DNA of 6,148 nucleotides from Pseudomonadota bacterium (GTDB taxonomy: Bacteria > Pseudomonadota > Alphaproteobacteria > Rhizobiales > Hyphomicrobiaceae): NCBI GenBank assembly GCA_023390485.1, contig JAEWCT010000053.1:1-6148 (forward strand), written 5' to 3'. Of this stretch, positions 1 to 5,467 are shown piece by piece. The stretch's first letter is position 1, and each line of letters begins with the position of its first letter. The translations under genes and the position numbers were made by a program. Under the pieces are notes generated by a model, which saw only the letters and a program-made list of their open reading frames with translations, was not told the DNA's origin and ran no database searches.

Positions 1-1
1 T

Positions 2-352
2 CTCTGGCCCTCGAAGAGCTATCTGCGGAAAGCGATCGAGCTGCCGCTGACCTCGGTCATGGAGCTCGCCTGGCCAAAGCATCGCATCATGGAAGTTTAC
101 CTAAACATCGCCGAATGGGGCCCGGGGATATTCGGGGTCGGCGCGGCCTCCGAATTCCATTTCCGGAAATCGGCCCGAAGCCTGTCCGAGCGGGACGCGG
201 CCCGCCTTGCGGTCGCTCTGCCTAACCCATTGGTGCGCAACGCCGGAAGGCCTGGCCCCGGCCTCCAGCGGCTTGCTAGCGCCATCCAGGTCCGCATGCG
301 GCTAGCGCCCTCCGGCCAGCTGGCCTGCGTCCTGCCGAAGCGGCGACTCTAA
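2..352 (+). CDS. mtgA: Monofunctional biosynthetic peptidoglycan transglycosylase MtgA, C-terminal part (5' end outside window)
   Basis: The frame is open from base 2 to the TAA at 350-352, giving 116 residues with no start in the window, so the gene is 5'-truncated by the window edge. The product is a GT51 family enzyme that polymerises lipid II into glycan strands at the periplasmic face of the inner membrane. Visible signatures are the end of the PSKSYLRKAIE segment (window residues 3-13), whose RKxxE Glu at residue 13 corresponds to the second conserved active-site Glu of GT51 enzymes. It is followed by HRIMEVYLNIAEWGPGIFGV and a GAASEFHF segment, then the ARLAVALPNP element typical of the family. 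The first catalytic Glu and the N-terminal membrane anchor lie upstream of the window. An internal ATG at base 59 is not the real start, because the conserved motif continues upstream of it. The absence of a transpeptidase domain before the stop fits the monofunctional class rather than a bifunctional PBP1. Confidence 0.93.
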   Translation, partial: LWPSKSYLRKAIELPLTSVMELAWPKHRIMEVYLNIAEWGPGIFGVGAASEFHFRKSARSLSERDAARLAVALPNPLVRNAGRPGPGLQRLASAIQVRMRLAPSGQLACVLPKRRL

Positions 353-368
353 AGGTTTGGCGGGGGGA

Positions 369-398
369 CTGGCATTTCTTCGACAACTTGCGTATAAG
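369..398 (+). promoter_or_regulatory. Candidate sigma70-type promoter for rpmF
   Basis: CTGGCA at 369-374 (4 of 6 to TTGACA) and TATAAG at 393-398 (5 of 6 to TATAAT) are separated by 18 bases, just after the mtgA stop. Initiation would fall near 405 and give a leader of about 120 bases before rpmF. This is read by eye from motif match and position only; a strong promoter is expected for a ribosomal protein gene. Confidence 0.5.
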
Positions 399-467
399 CG
401 CCGCCCAAGGTACCGAGCGCCCGGAAACGGCGCCGCCGGTTTATCCAGCGATTTGAGATAGGCTTTC

Positions 468-506
468 CCGCCGCTCGTTCGGCGGCACGACCGCTTTGGC
501 GGCGGT
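468..506 (+). promoter_or_regulatory. Hairpin-forming GC-rich leader of rpmF
   Basis: Two inverted repeats stand in tandem in the untranslated leader. CCGCCG (468-473) pairs with CGGCGG (480-485) across a 6-base loop, and CCGC (491-494) pairs with GCGG (499-502) across a 4-base loop. They end about 10 bases before the rpmF ribosome binding site. They could act in leader-based control or may simply be structured 5' UTR; no named ribosomal-protein leader motif is recognised. Confidence 0.4.
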
Positions 507-527
507 TGTCACATTTGGAGCAAGACG

Positions 528-713
528 ATGGCAGTTCCGCGCAAAAAGACGTCCCCCATGAAGCGGGGCCAGCGTCGTTCTCACGATGCCCTCACGGCGA
601 ACGCCTACGTCGAGGACAAGGACAGCGGCGAGCGTCGCCGCCCGCACCATATCGACCTGAAGTCGGGCAAGTACCGTGGCCGGCAGATCCTGCCGCCCGC
701 AGCCGAAGAGTAA
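528..713 (+). CDS. rpmF: 50S ribosomal protein L32
   Basis: This 61-residue protein is a structural component of the large ribosomal subunit. It begins [10 protein letters not shown] and continues with a basic [11 protein letters not shown] stretch (residues 12-22), the usual bacterial L32 N-terminus. The rest, including [19 protein letters not shown] (residues 37-55), matches the alphaproteobacterial form. That form lacks the zinc-binding cysteines found in some other L32 proteins; no Cys is present here. Length is normal for the family. The ATG is supported by GGAG at 517-520, seven bases upstream. A longer overlapping reading frame starting at 506 in another frame is a shadow. The gene appears to be a monocistronic unit with its own promoter after mtgA and a stem-loop terminator downstream. 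Confidence 0.97.
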   Translation: MAVPRKKTSPMKRGQRRSHDALTANAYVEDKDSGERRRPHHIDLKSGKYRGRQILPPAAEE

Positions 714-742
714 GAAGACCTCGCTGCTTCGATTGAAAATTA

Positions 743-780
743 AGGCGCCGTTGCCAACGCAGCGGCGCCTATCGCCTTTT
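743..780 (+). terminator. Probable intrinsic terminator of rpmF
   Basis: AGGCGCCG (743-750) is a perfect 8-bp inverted repeat of CGGCGCCT (763-770), with a 12-base loop. It begins 29 bases after the rpmF stop. The downstream T run is short and offset (TTTT at 777-780), so efficiency is uncertain, but position and stem strength fit a terminator. Confidence 0.65.
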
Positions 781-821
781 GCCGGCCACCGTTGCTTGGC
801 AAAAGCCGTTTACCGTGCCAA
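777..821. repeat. Overlapping inverted repeats upstream of the four-helix membrane protein gene
   Basis: TTTTGCC (777-783) is the inverse of GGCAAAA (798-804). TTGGCA (796-801) is the inverse of TGCCAA (816-821). The two pairs share bases 798-801, so only one hairpin can form at a time. A perfect palindrome CCCTAGGG follows at 836-843, about 15 bases before the AGGAGAG ribosome binding site (859-865). These could be protein-binding sites, alternative RNA hairpins or part of the rpmF 3' end; no known operator is recognised. Confidence 0.45.
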
Positions 822-870
822 AAAGCGCGGGCTCGCCCTAGGGGGTGATTAGTTATTCAGGAGAGCTTTC

Positions 871-1275
871 ATGTCCGTTAGAGCCATTCCGCTCTTGGTC
901 CTCGCATTCATCCTTTACAATGCGATCGTCCTGACGATCGGGCCGGAGGCTCTGCACAACGAGATCTTCAGGATCCACCTCCTGAGCGGCGGTGACTGGG
1001 CGTTCACCTGGGGCGACTTCATTTTGCTCGTCACCCTGGTCCTGCTCTTTATCGAGATCGTTAAATCAACGTTCACCACGACGTCGACGCTGATCGACCA
1101 CGCACTTTCGATGGTCGTCTTCATGGCAGTAGGGGCTGAGTTCCTGATGGTGCCGCAAGCCGCGACATCGGTCTTTTTCTTGATCTTGATCGCCACGCTC
1201 ATTGACGTGATTGGCGGCTACACGATCGGCATCCGCGTCGCTCGCCGCGATCTCAACATCGGCGCCGACCAATAA
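871..1275 (+). CDS. Conserved-looking small integral membrane protein with four predicted helices, function unknown
   Basis: I do not recognise this 134-residue protein. Hydrophobic segments are seen at about residues 5-24, 48-66, 76-94 and 99-121. The C-terminal tail (RVARRDLNIGADQ) is basic at first, which by the positive-inside rule suggests both ends face the cytoplasm. Charged residues lie at helix borders (E62, K65, D76, H77, E90, D112), a pattern sometimes seen in channels or sensors but not diagnostic. The size and four-helix plan resemble PsiE-type (phosphate-starvation-inducible) proteins, but I see no clear motif match, so this is only a topology comparison. Start: ATG with AGGAGAG at 859-865, a strong ribosome binding site with good spacing. 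The gene stands alone between the rpmF terminator and the EAL gene, same strand as both. Confidence 0.85.
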   Translation: MSVRAIPLLVLAFILYNAIVLTIGPEALHNEIFRIHLLSGGDWAFTWGDFILLVTLVLLFIEIVKSTFTTTSTLIDHALSMVVFMAVGAEFLMVPQAATSVFFLILIATLIDVIGGYTIGIRVARRDLNIGADQ

Positions 1276-1430
1276 GGTTATCGACGTTCAATATTTACGG
1301 GCCCCGGAGCTTTATCCTTCGGCGCCCGCAAATGCGCGATTTTGGCGCTTGTGAAGCCGGCCGAATTGGTTTTCCCTTCAACTCGTGCACACTCGACTTC
1401 CCGATATTCGAAGGGTAGCGGCGAGAGAGC

Positions 1431-1436
1431 AGAAGG
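1431..1436 (+). promoter_or_regulatory. Ribosome binding site that selects the GTG start of the EAL-domain gene
   Basis: AGAAGG at 1431-1436, within AGAAGGTGA, is a good anti-16S complement and lies 5 bases before GTG 1442. The in-frame GTG at 1385 has no comparable site. GTG 1436 lies inside this motif. I therefore place the start at 1442. Confidence 0.6.
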
Positions 1437-1441
1437 TGACC

Positions 1442-3214
1442 GTGATTTCGGGACGTGACGCTGACCGTGGATCTGAAGGCGCTCTGCCCGAGGACGAACC
1501 GCAATCCGCAGCATCAGAAAAAAACGAGTCCCTCGCGGATTCCGAGGGGCTCGACCTCGTGGGCATTCTCTCGTCCGTTGAGGAAACCGCCTACGTGTGG
1601 GACCTTCGAACCGGTCGGATGGACTGGGAAAGCAATGCTCTCGAAATTCTCGGAGTCGACGATCTAAGTACGATCTCGACGGGTGCCGCCTATCACGAGC
1701 TGATCGCGCCTGAGCATCTGAATATCCGCCTCCAGGCCTTTTCGCGCAGCGTTGGAGCCGACAGTGTGCGCGGCGTTCCCTATCGCATTCAGTATCGGCT
1801 GCGCCCCGGTGGCCTACGCAGCGGCAGGGAAGTGCGTCTCGAAGACCAAGGGCGATGGTGGCCTGGACCCGATGGGCATCCGCAGCTCGCGCGCGGCGTC
1901 GTCCGCATTGTCGACGACCAATACCTCGAACAGCAGCGCCTTCTCGCGCGTAACGACATCGACGAGCTGACGGGTCAGCTTAATCGCATTCGCTTGACGC
2001 AAGCCCTCGGCGCCGTGCTCTCGCGTACCGAGCGCGATCGCCGCTCCTGCGCGTTTCTCATGATCTCGGTGAACAACCTGGCGGTCATCAACGAGACGTT
2101 CGGCCTCGAAGTCGGCGACGAGGTCATCGCCGAAGTCGGACGCCGCATTCGAGCCAAGCTGCGTGGCGGCGACGTCATCGGACGCTACTCCGCCAATAAA
2201 TTCGGTCTCATCCTGATGAACTGCGGCGCCAACGCTGTGCACGCGGCAGCCGAGAGGCTCATCGACGCCGTCCGCGATGCAACCATCAAGACTTCGGCTG
2301 CGCAGCTGTCGGCGACCATTTCCCTCGGCGGCGTCATCATCCCCGATCAAGCCAATTCCGTTCAGGACACGGTAAACTTTGCGCTCCGGACGCTGGACGT
2401 CGCGAAGTCGAAGCGCTTCGATTCCTTTGTGCTCTATGAGCCGTCCCCCGCGGGAGAAGGAGCGCGCCTTCGCAACAAAACGATCGCGGAAGGTGTCGTC
2501 AGCGCCATCGATGAAAACCGCATGCGTCTCGTGCTTCAGCCGATGGTCGCGACGATCAGCGGCAAGGCTGAAATCTACGAGGCGTTGCTGCGGATGGAGC
2601 GGCATGACGGCAGCCTCGTCTCCGCTGGCGAGTTCGTGCCCATCGCCGAGCAGCTTGGCCTTGCCCGCCTCATCGATCGCAGGACGCTCGAACTGACAGT
2701 CGAGCTTTTGAAGAGGCACCGCGAGCTGGTTTTATCCGTCAACGTATCGGGCCTGACCTGCACCGACCGAGATTGGCTGAAGACGCTGCGTCGTCTGACC
2801 GCGGGCAATCCTGACGTTCTCCGAAGAATGATCGTGGAGATTACGGAAACGGTTGCGCTTCAGGAGCTCGATCAGTCGGTCAGCTTCGTCGATACCTTGA
2901 AGGAGCTCGGCTGCCGCGTCGCAATCGACGATTTCGGCGCGGGCTACACGTCCTTCAAAAATTTGAAGCTGCTCAAGGTCGATATGGTGAAGATAGACGG
3001 CGCGTTCGTGAAGAACATCGCCGACGATGTCAGCGACCAGATTTTCGTAAAAACGATGATCGAACTCGCGAAATCGTTGGGCGTGGAAACAGTCGCCGAA
3101 TGGGTCGGCGACGAGCGCGCCGCGAAATACCTGATCGATGCAGGCGTTACGTACATGCAGGGCTATTACTACGGAAAGCCCTTCGACAGCTCCGACTACG
3201 TCAAAGCTGCCTGA
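1442..3214 (+). CDS. PAS-GGDEF-EAL protein: probable cyclic-di-GMP phosphodiesterase with degenerate GGDEF domain
   Basis: From GTG 1442 the product has 590 residues; starting at GTG 1385 would add 19. The N-terminal 35 or so residues are acidic and poorly ordered. A PAS-like domain follows (about 40-165, with VWDLRTGRMDW early and a GVVRIVDD end). A GGDEF domain spans about 170-330, opening with DELTGQLNR, and an EAL domain about 345-590. The GGDEF active-site motif is SANKF (250-254), so cyclase activity is unlikely, although the RxxD inhibitory-site motif survives as RGGD (241-244). EAL residues needed for metal binding and catalysis appear present: E380 (EALLR), N434, E469 (ITE), D496-D497 (DDFGAGY), K517, E553 and Q573 (QGYYY). 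The second Glu of the usual AEGVE is not kept (AEWVGD). No membrane segment or signal peptide is seen, so it should be cytoplasmic. Hydrolysis of c-di-GMP to pGpG is inferred. No clear promoter or terminator is seen in the 166 bases upstream. Confidence 0.93.
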   Translation: MISGRDADRGSEGALPEDEPQSAASEKNESLADSEGLDLVGILSSVEETAYVWDLRTGRMDWESNALEILGVDDLSTISTGAAYHELIAPEHLNIRLQAFSRSVGADSVRGVPYRIQYRLRPGGLRSGREVRLEDQGRWWPGPDGHPQLARGVVRIVDDQYLEQQRLLARNDIDELTGQLNRIRLTQALGAVLSRTERDRRSCAFLMISVNNLAVINETFGLEVGDEVIAEVGRRIRAKLRGGDVIGRYSANKFGLILMNCGANAVHAAAERLIDAVRDATIKTSAAQLSATISLGGVIIPDQANSVQDTVNFALRTLDVAKSKRFDSFVLYEPSPAGEGARLRNKTIAEGVVSAIDENRMRLVLQPMVATISGKAEIYEALLRMERHDGSLVSAGEFVPIAEQLGLARLIDRRTLELTVELLKRHRELVLSVNVSGLTCTDRDWLKTLRRLTAGNPDVLRRMIVEITETVALQELDQSVSFVDTLKELGCRVAIDDFGAGYTSFKNLKLLKVDMVKIDGAFVKNIADDVSDQIFVKTMIELAKSLGVETVAEWVGDERAAKYLIDAGVTYMQGYYYGKPFDSSDYVKAA

Positions 3215-3254
3215 CACGCTGAGATGCGCTTAGAGGTTTGGTGCAGAGGCTGGC

Positions 3255-3899
3255 TCAGGGCCGCGACTGCGAGAGCTTTTCGATTTTCTGCTGCATGGCT
3301 GAGAGCTGCGACTTGAGCTCGCTCAGCTCGTCGCGATCGCCCGTCGTCTCGGTGCTTGCAGCCGCCGCTCCCGGAGCTTGGCCTTCGCCCGGCTTGCCGC
3401 CCTTGCCGGGTGTTCCGAACGACGCCCACATCGACATCGCCTGTTCGAACATGGCCATGTTCTGCCGGGCTTGCTGTTGGTAGAAATCGAATGCGGCCGC
3501 CGGATTTGAGAAGGCCGACGCGAACTGTTCGCGAAAACGACTCTGCTCTTTCGCCAGATGTTCGAGACTGAATTGCAGATAGCTCGGCACCATGCGAGCG
3601 ATGCTGTCGTCGTAGAAACGGATGAGCTGGCGAAGGAAAGGAATGGGCAGCAGCGCTTGTCCGCCTTCGCGGCTTTCCTGCTCAACGATGATCTGTGTCA
3701 GAACTGCGTGCGTCAGGTCATCGCCGTTCTTCGCGTCGTAAACGACGAAGTCGCGATCGCCGCGAACCATTTTCGCTAGATCTTCCAGCGTTACGTACGT
3801 ACTGGTTTCGGTATTATAAAGCCGCCGATTGGCGTATTTTTTAATAACGACGGCCTCGCGCTTCGGGGCCTGTGTCTGCGGATCTGGATTGGTCAACAT
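3255..3899 (-). CDS. phaR: Polyhydroxyalkanoate synthesis repressor PhaR
   Basis: This 214-residue cytoplasmic regulator binds both DNA and PHA granules. In studied alphaproteobacteria it represses phasin, its own gene and sometimes pha biosynthesis genes until PHB appears. The N-terminal PHA-accumulation DNA-binding domain covers about residues 16-76 and is unmistakable: IKKYANRRLYNTETSTYVTL, then DFVVYDAKNGDDLTHAVLTQ and IIVEQE. A second PHB-accumulation domain follows at about 84-130 (PIPFLRQLIRFYDDSIARMV). Then come a Gln/Met/Phe-rich segment (136-162) that may help binding to the granule, a Gly/Pro/Ala linker (163-186) and a short heptad-like tail (about 188-210) suited to oligomerisation. 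The ATG at 3897-3899 fits the family start, but no good Shine-Dalgarno sequence precedes it, which may keep repressor levels low. It is divergent from phaAB and ends 40 bases from the convergent EAL gene. Confidence 0.96.
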   Translation of the reverse strand: MLTNPDPQTQAPKREAVVIKKYANRRLYNTETSTYVTLEDLAKMVRGDRDFVVYDAKNGDDLTHAVLTQIIVEQESREGGQALLPIPFLRQLIRFYDDSIARMVPSYLQFSLEHLAKEQSRFREQFASAFSNPAAAFDFYQQQARQNMAMFEQAMSMWASFGTPGKGGKPGEGQAPGAAAASTETTGDRDELSELKSQLSAMQQKIEKLSQSRP

Positions 3900-3934
3900 T
3901 GGCGTTCGCGATCTCTACTAACGGCGGCGTACCG

Positions 3935-3957
3935 GCAGGTTGCTGCACTGCGGCAGC
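3935..3957. promoter_or_regulatory. Candidate PhaR operator (TGC-rich palindrome) beside phaR
   Basis: GCTGC (3942-3946) and GCAGC (3953-3957) form a perfect 5-bp inverted repeat across 6 bases. Inside it is the tight palindrome CTGCGGCAG (3948-3956), and another GCAG lies at 3935-3938. The site is 36-58 bases upstream of the phaR start codon. PhaR of Paracoccus and Rhodobacter is reported to bind TGC-rich, CTGC/GCAG-type sequences, so autoregulation here is a reasonable inference; the spacing differs from site to site and is not decisive. Confidence 0.5.
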
Positions 3958-4075
3958 GTACCACACCCTTACCCATCACCGCCAGACGTTTCTGTCACTC
4001 TTTTGGGCGGGGCCGAACCAATGCCGTCGGGCAGTATAGGCAAGAGGTCGCAATTGCTGAAAATAACCACGCACT

Positions 4076-4090
4076 GCAAAGTGGCTTTGC
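4076..4090. promoter_or_regulatory. Inverted repeat GCAAAG-TGG-CTTTGC upstream of phaA
   Basis: Perfect 6-bp arms (4076-4081 and 4085-4090) are separated by 3 bases, and the site is preceded by CT so that its left edge reads CTGC. It lies about 95 bases before the phaA start and overlaps the weak -35-like TTGCTT at 4087-4092. A repressor site for phaAB is plausible; the bound protein is not known. Confidence 0.4.
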
Positions 4091-4168
4091 TTGCTGAATG
4101 AGGCCGTAATAACTGGCGCGCCGGCAGCGTGTTCGATAAATCTTAAGCAAAAGACAGACTTGTGCCCA

Positions 4169-4176
4169 GGGAGGGG
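4169..4176 (+). promoter_or_regulatory. Ribosome binding site that selects the ATG start of phaA
   Basis: GGGAGGGG lies six bases before ATG 4183. It rules out the upstream in-frame GTG at 4162, which precedes this site and would add seven residues not expected in the family. Confidence 0.75.
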
Positions 4177-4182
4177 CCGACA

Positions 4183-5373
4183 ATGAGCCAGGACGCTTCG
4201 ACAATCGTTATTGCGAGTGCGGCACGCACGCCGGTCGGTTCCTTCAACGGCACTTTGGCGTCGCTGCCGGCTTCGAAACTCGGCGAGATCGCAATCAAGG
4301 CAGCGCTTCAGCGCGCCAACGTACCGGCAGGCGACGTCTCCGAAGTTATTCTCGGTCAGGTTCTGACCGCAGCTCAAGGCCAGGGCCCGGCCCGTCAGGC
4401 ATCGGTCGGCGCCGGAATTCCGGTGGACTCGCCCGCCTGGAGCGTCAACCAGATCTGTGGTTCGGGTCTCCGCGCAGTTGCTCTCGGAATGCAGCAGATC
4501 CAGACAGGCGCCGCATCGATTGTCGTCGCCGGCGGCCAGGAAAGCATGAGCCAGTCGACCCACGCCGCCCACATGCGCGACGGCACGAAGATGGGCGACA
4601 TCAAGTTCATCGACACGATGGTGAAGGACGGCCTCTGGGACGCCTTCAATAATTATCACATGGGCACGACGGCCGAGAACGTCGCGCGCCAGTGGCAGAT
4701 CACGCGCGAAGAGCAGGACAAGTTCGCCGTCGCCTCGCAGAACAAGGCCGAAGCTGCGCGGAAGGCCGGAAAGTTCAAGGACGAAATCACGCCCGTCACG
4801 ATCAAGGGCAAGAAGGGCGACACCGTCGTCGAGCAGGACGAGTACATCAAGGACGGCGTGACCTATGACGGCATCGCCAAGCTGCGCCCGGCCTTCGATC
4901 CGAAGGAAGGCACCGTTACGGCCGCCAACGCCTCCGGCATCAACGATGGCGCCGCCGTCGTCGTGCTGATGACTGCGGAAGAAGCCAAGAAGCGCGGCAT
5001 CACTCCGCTCGCGCGCATCGTTTCGTGGGCGACCACGGGCGTTGATCCCTCGATCATGGGCACCGGCCCGATCTCCGCTTCGAAGAAGGCACTCGAGAGA
5101 GCCGGATGGACGATCCACGATCTTGATTTGATCGAAGCCAACGAGGCGTTCGCAGCGCAAGCGCTCGCAGTGAATAAGGGCCTCGGCTGGGATGCCGACA
5201 AGGTCAACGTCAACGGCGGTGCGATCGCGATCGGTCATCCGATCGGCGCATCGGGCGCGCGCATCTTGAATACGCTCGTTTATGAAATGCAGCGCCGCGA
5301 TGCCAAGAAGGGCCTCGCAACGTTGTGCATCGGCGGCGGTATGGGCGTCGCCATGTGCATCGCGCGCGACTGA
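4183..5373 (+). CDS. phaA: Acetyl-CoA acetyltransferase (biosynthetic beta-ketothiolase)
   Basis: This 396-residue cytosolic enzyme condenses two acetyl-CoA into acetoacetyl-CoA, the first step of PHB synthesis; the reaction is reversible. It shows the full thiolase layout. The acylated cysteine C92 sits in [11 protein letters not shown], and the GGQESMS loop follows near residues 118-124. The [17 protein letters not shown] block contains H352, and the second catalytic cysteine C382 is in LCIGGGMG. The spacing of Cys-His-Cys (92, 352, 382) closely matches the well-studied Zoogloea thiolase (89, 348, 378). Length is standard and no residue is missing. The direct neighbour phaB, the divergent phaR and the biosynthetic-type sequence favour phaA over a fatty-acid degradation thiolase (atoB/fadA type), though AtoB-like enzymes are close relatives. 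A 94-base gap separates it from phaB on the same strand, so the two are probably co-transcribed. Confidence 0.96.
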   Translation: MSQDASTIVIASAARTPVGSFNGTLASLPASKLGEIAIKAALQRANVPAGDVSEVILGQVLTAAQGQGPARQASVGAGIPVDSPAWSVNQICGSGLRAVALGMQQIQTGAASIVVAGGQESMSQSTHAAHMRDGTKMGDIKFIDTMVKDGLWDAFNNYHMGTTAENVARQWQITREEQDKFAVASQNKAEAARKAGKFKDEITPVTIKGKKGDTVVEQDEYIKDGVTYDGIAKLRPAFDPKEGTVTAANASGINDGAAVVVLMTAEEAKKRGITPLARIVSWATTGVDPSIMGTGPISASKKALERAGWTIHDLDLIEANEAFAAQALAVNKGLGWDADKVNVNGGAIAIGHPIGASGARILNTLVYEMQRRDAKKGLATLCIGGGMGVAMCIARD

Positions 5374-5391
5374 GCCTCTTCAATTCTTGAG

Positions 5392-5417
5392 CGCAGCCGT
5401 TCGGACGAGCGGCTGCG
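5392..5417 (+). terminator. Stem-loop between phaA and phaB, possible partial terminator or mRNA stabiliser
   Basis: CGCAGCCG (5392-5399) is a perfect 8-bp inverted repeat of CGGCTGCG (5410-5417) with a 10-base loop, starting 19 bases after the phaA stop. No T run follows directly (CGTCCTCCC), so full termination is unlikely. It may instead attenuate read-through or protect the 3' end of a processed phaA message. Confidence 0.55.
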
Positions 5418-5467
5418 TCCTCCCATCCAATCACAAGCAGAAACAAAAAAATCCAGGAGATAATACT

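Larger units (their letters stand above)
3900..4182. other. Divergent phaR-phaA regulatory region
   Basis: This 283-base gap must hold the promoters of phaR (leftward) and phaA (rightward). I see no strong sigma70 match on either strand. For phaA, TTGCTT (4087-4092) with TAACTG (4110-4115) at 17 bases is the best but weak pair. For phaR, the minus-strand GTGACA lying at about 3992-3997 is a possible -35 element with no convincing -10. Besides the two inverted repeats listed separately, the 9-mer CGGCAGCGT occurs at both 3951-3959 and 4122-4130. Confidence 0.5.

Noticed and set aside
796..814. Possible sigma54 promoter before the membrane protein gene (TGGCA start)
   Set aside because: The -24-like TGGC is present, but the required GC of the -12 element is absent at the right spacing.
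1374..1415. CCCTTC/GAAGGG inverted repeat upstream of the EAL gene
   Set aside because: Six-base arms with a 30-base separation are easily met by chance and do not line up with any promoter element.
1385..1441. Upstream GTG (1385) as start of the EAL-domain protein
   Set aside because: No ribosome binding site precedes it and the added 19 residues carry no domain; GTG 1442 has AGAAGG five bases upstream. The choice is probable, not certain.
1814..2719. 301-codon open frame on the minus strand opposite the GGDEF-EAL gene
   Set aside because: Shadow of a strongly supported gene; composition is typical of antisense high-GC frames and no domain is visible.
4021..4101. 26-codon open frame in the phaR-phaA gap
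   Set aside because: No convincing ribosome binding site, no recognisable peptide, and it overlaps the inverted repeat proposed as a regulatory site; random short frames of this size are common.
3976..5238. 420-codon open frame on the minus strand opposite phaA
   Set aside because: It is antisense to a clear thiolase gene. The product has no recognisable motif, is rich in Arg, Asp, Gly and His as expected for a shadow of GC-rich coding DNA, and has no ribosome binding site supporting it.
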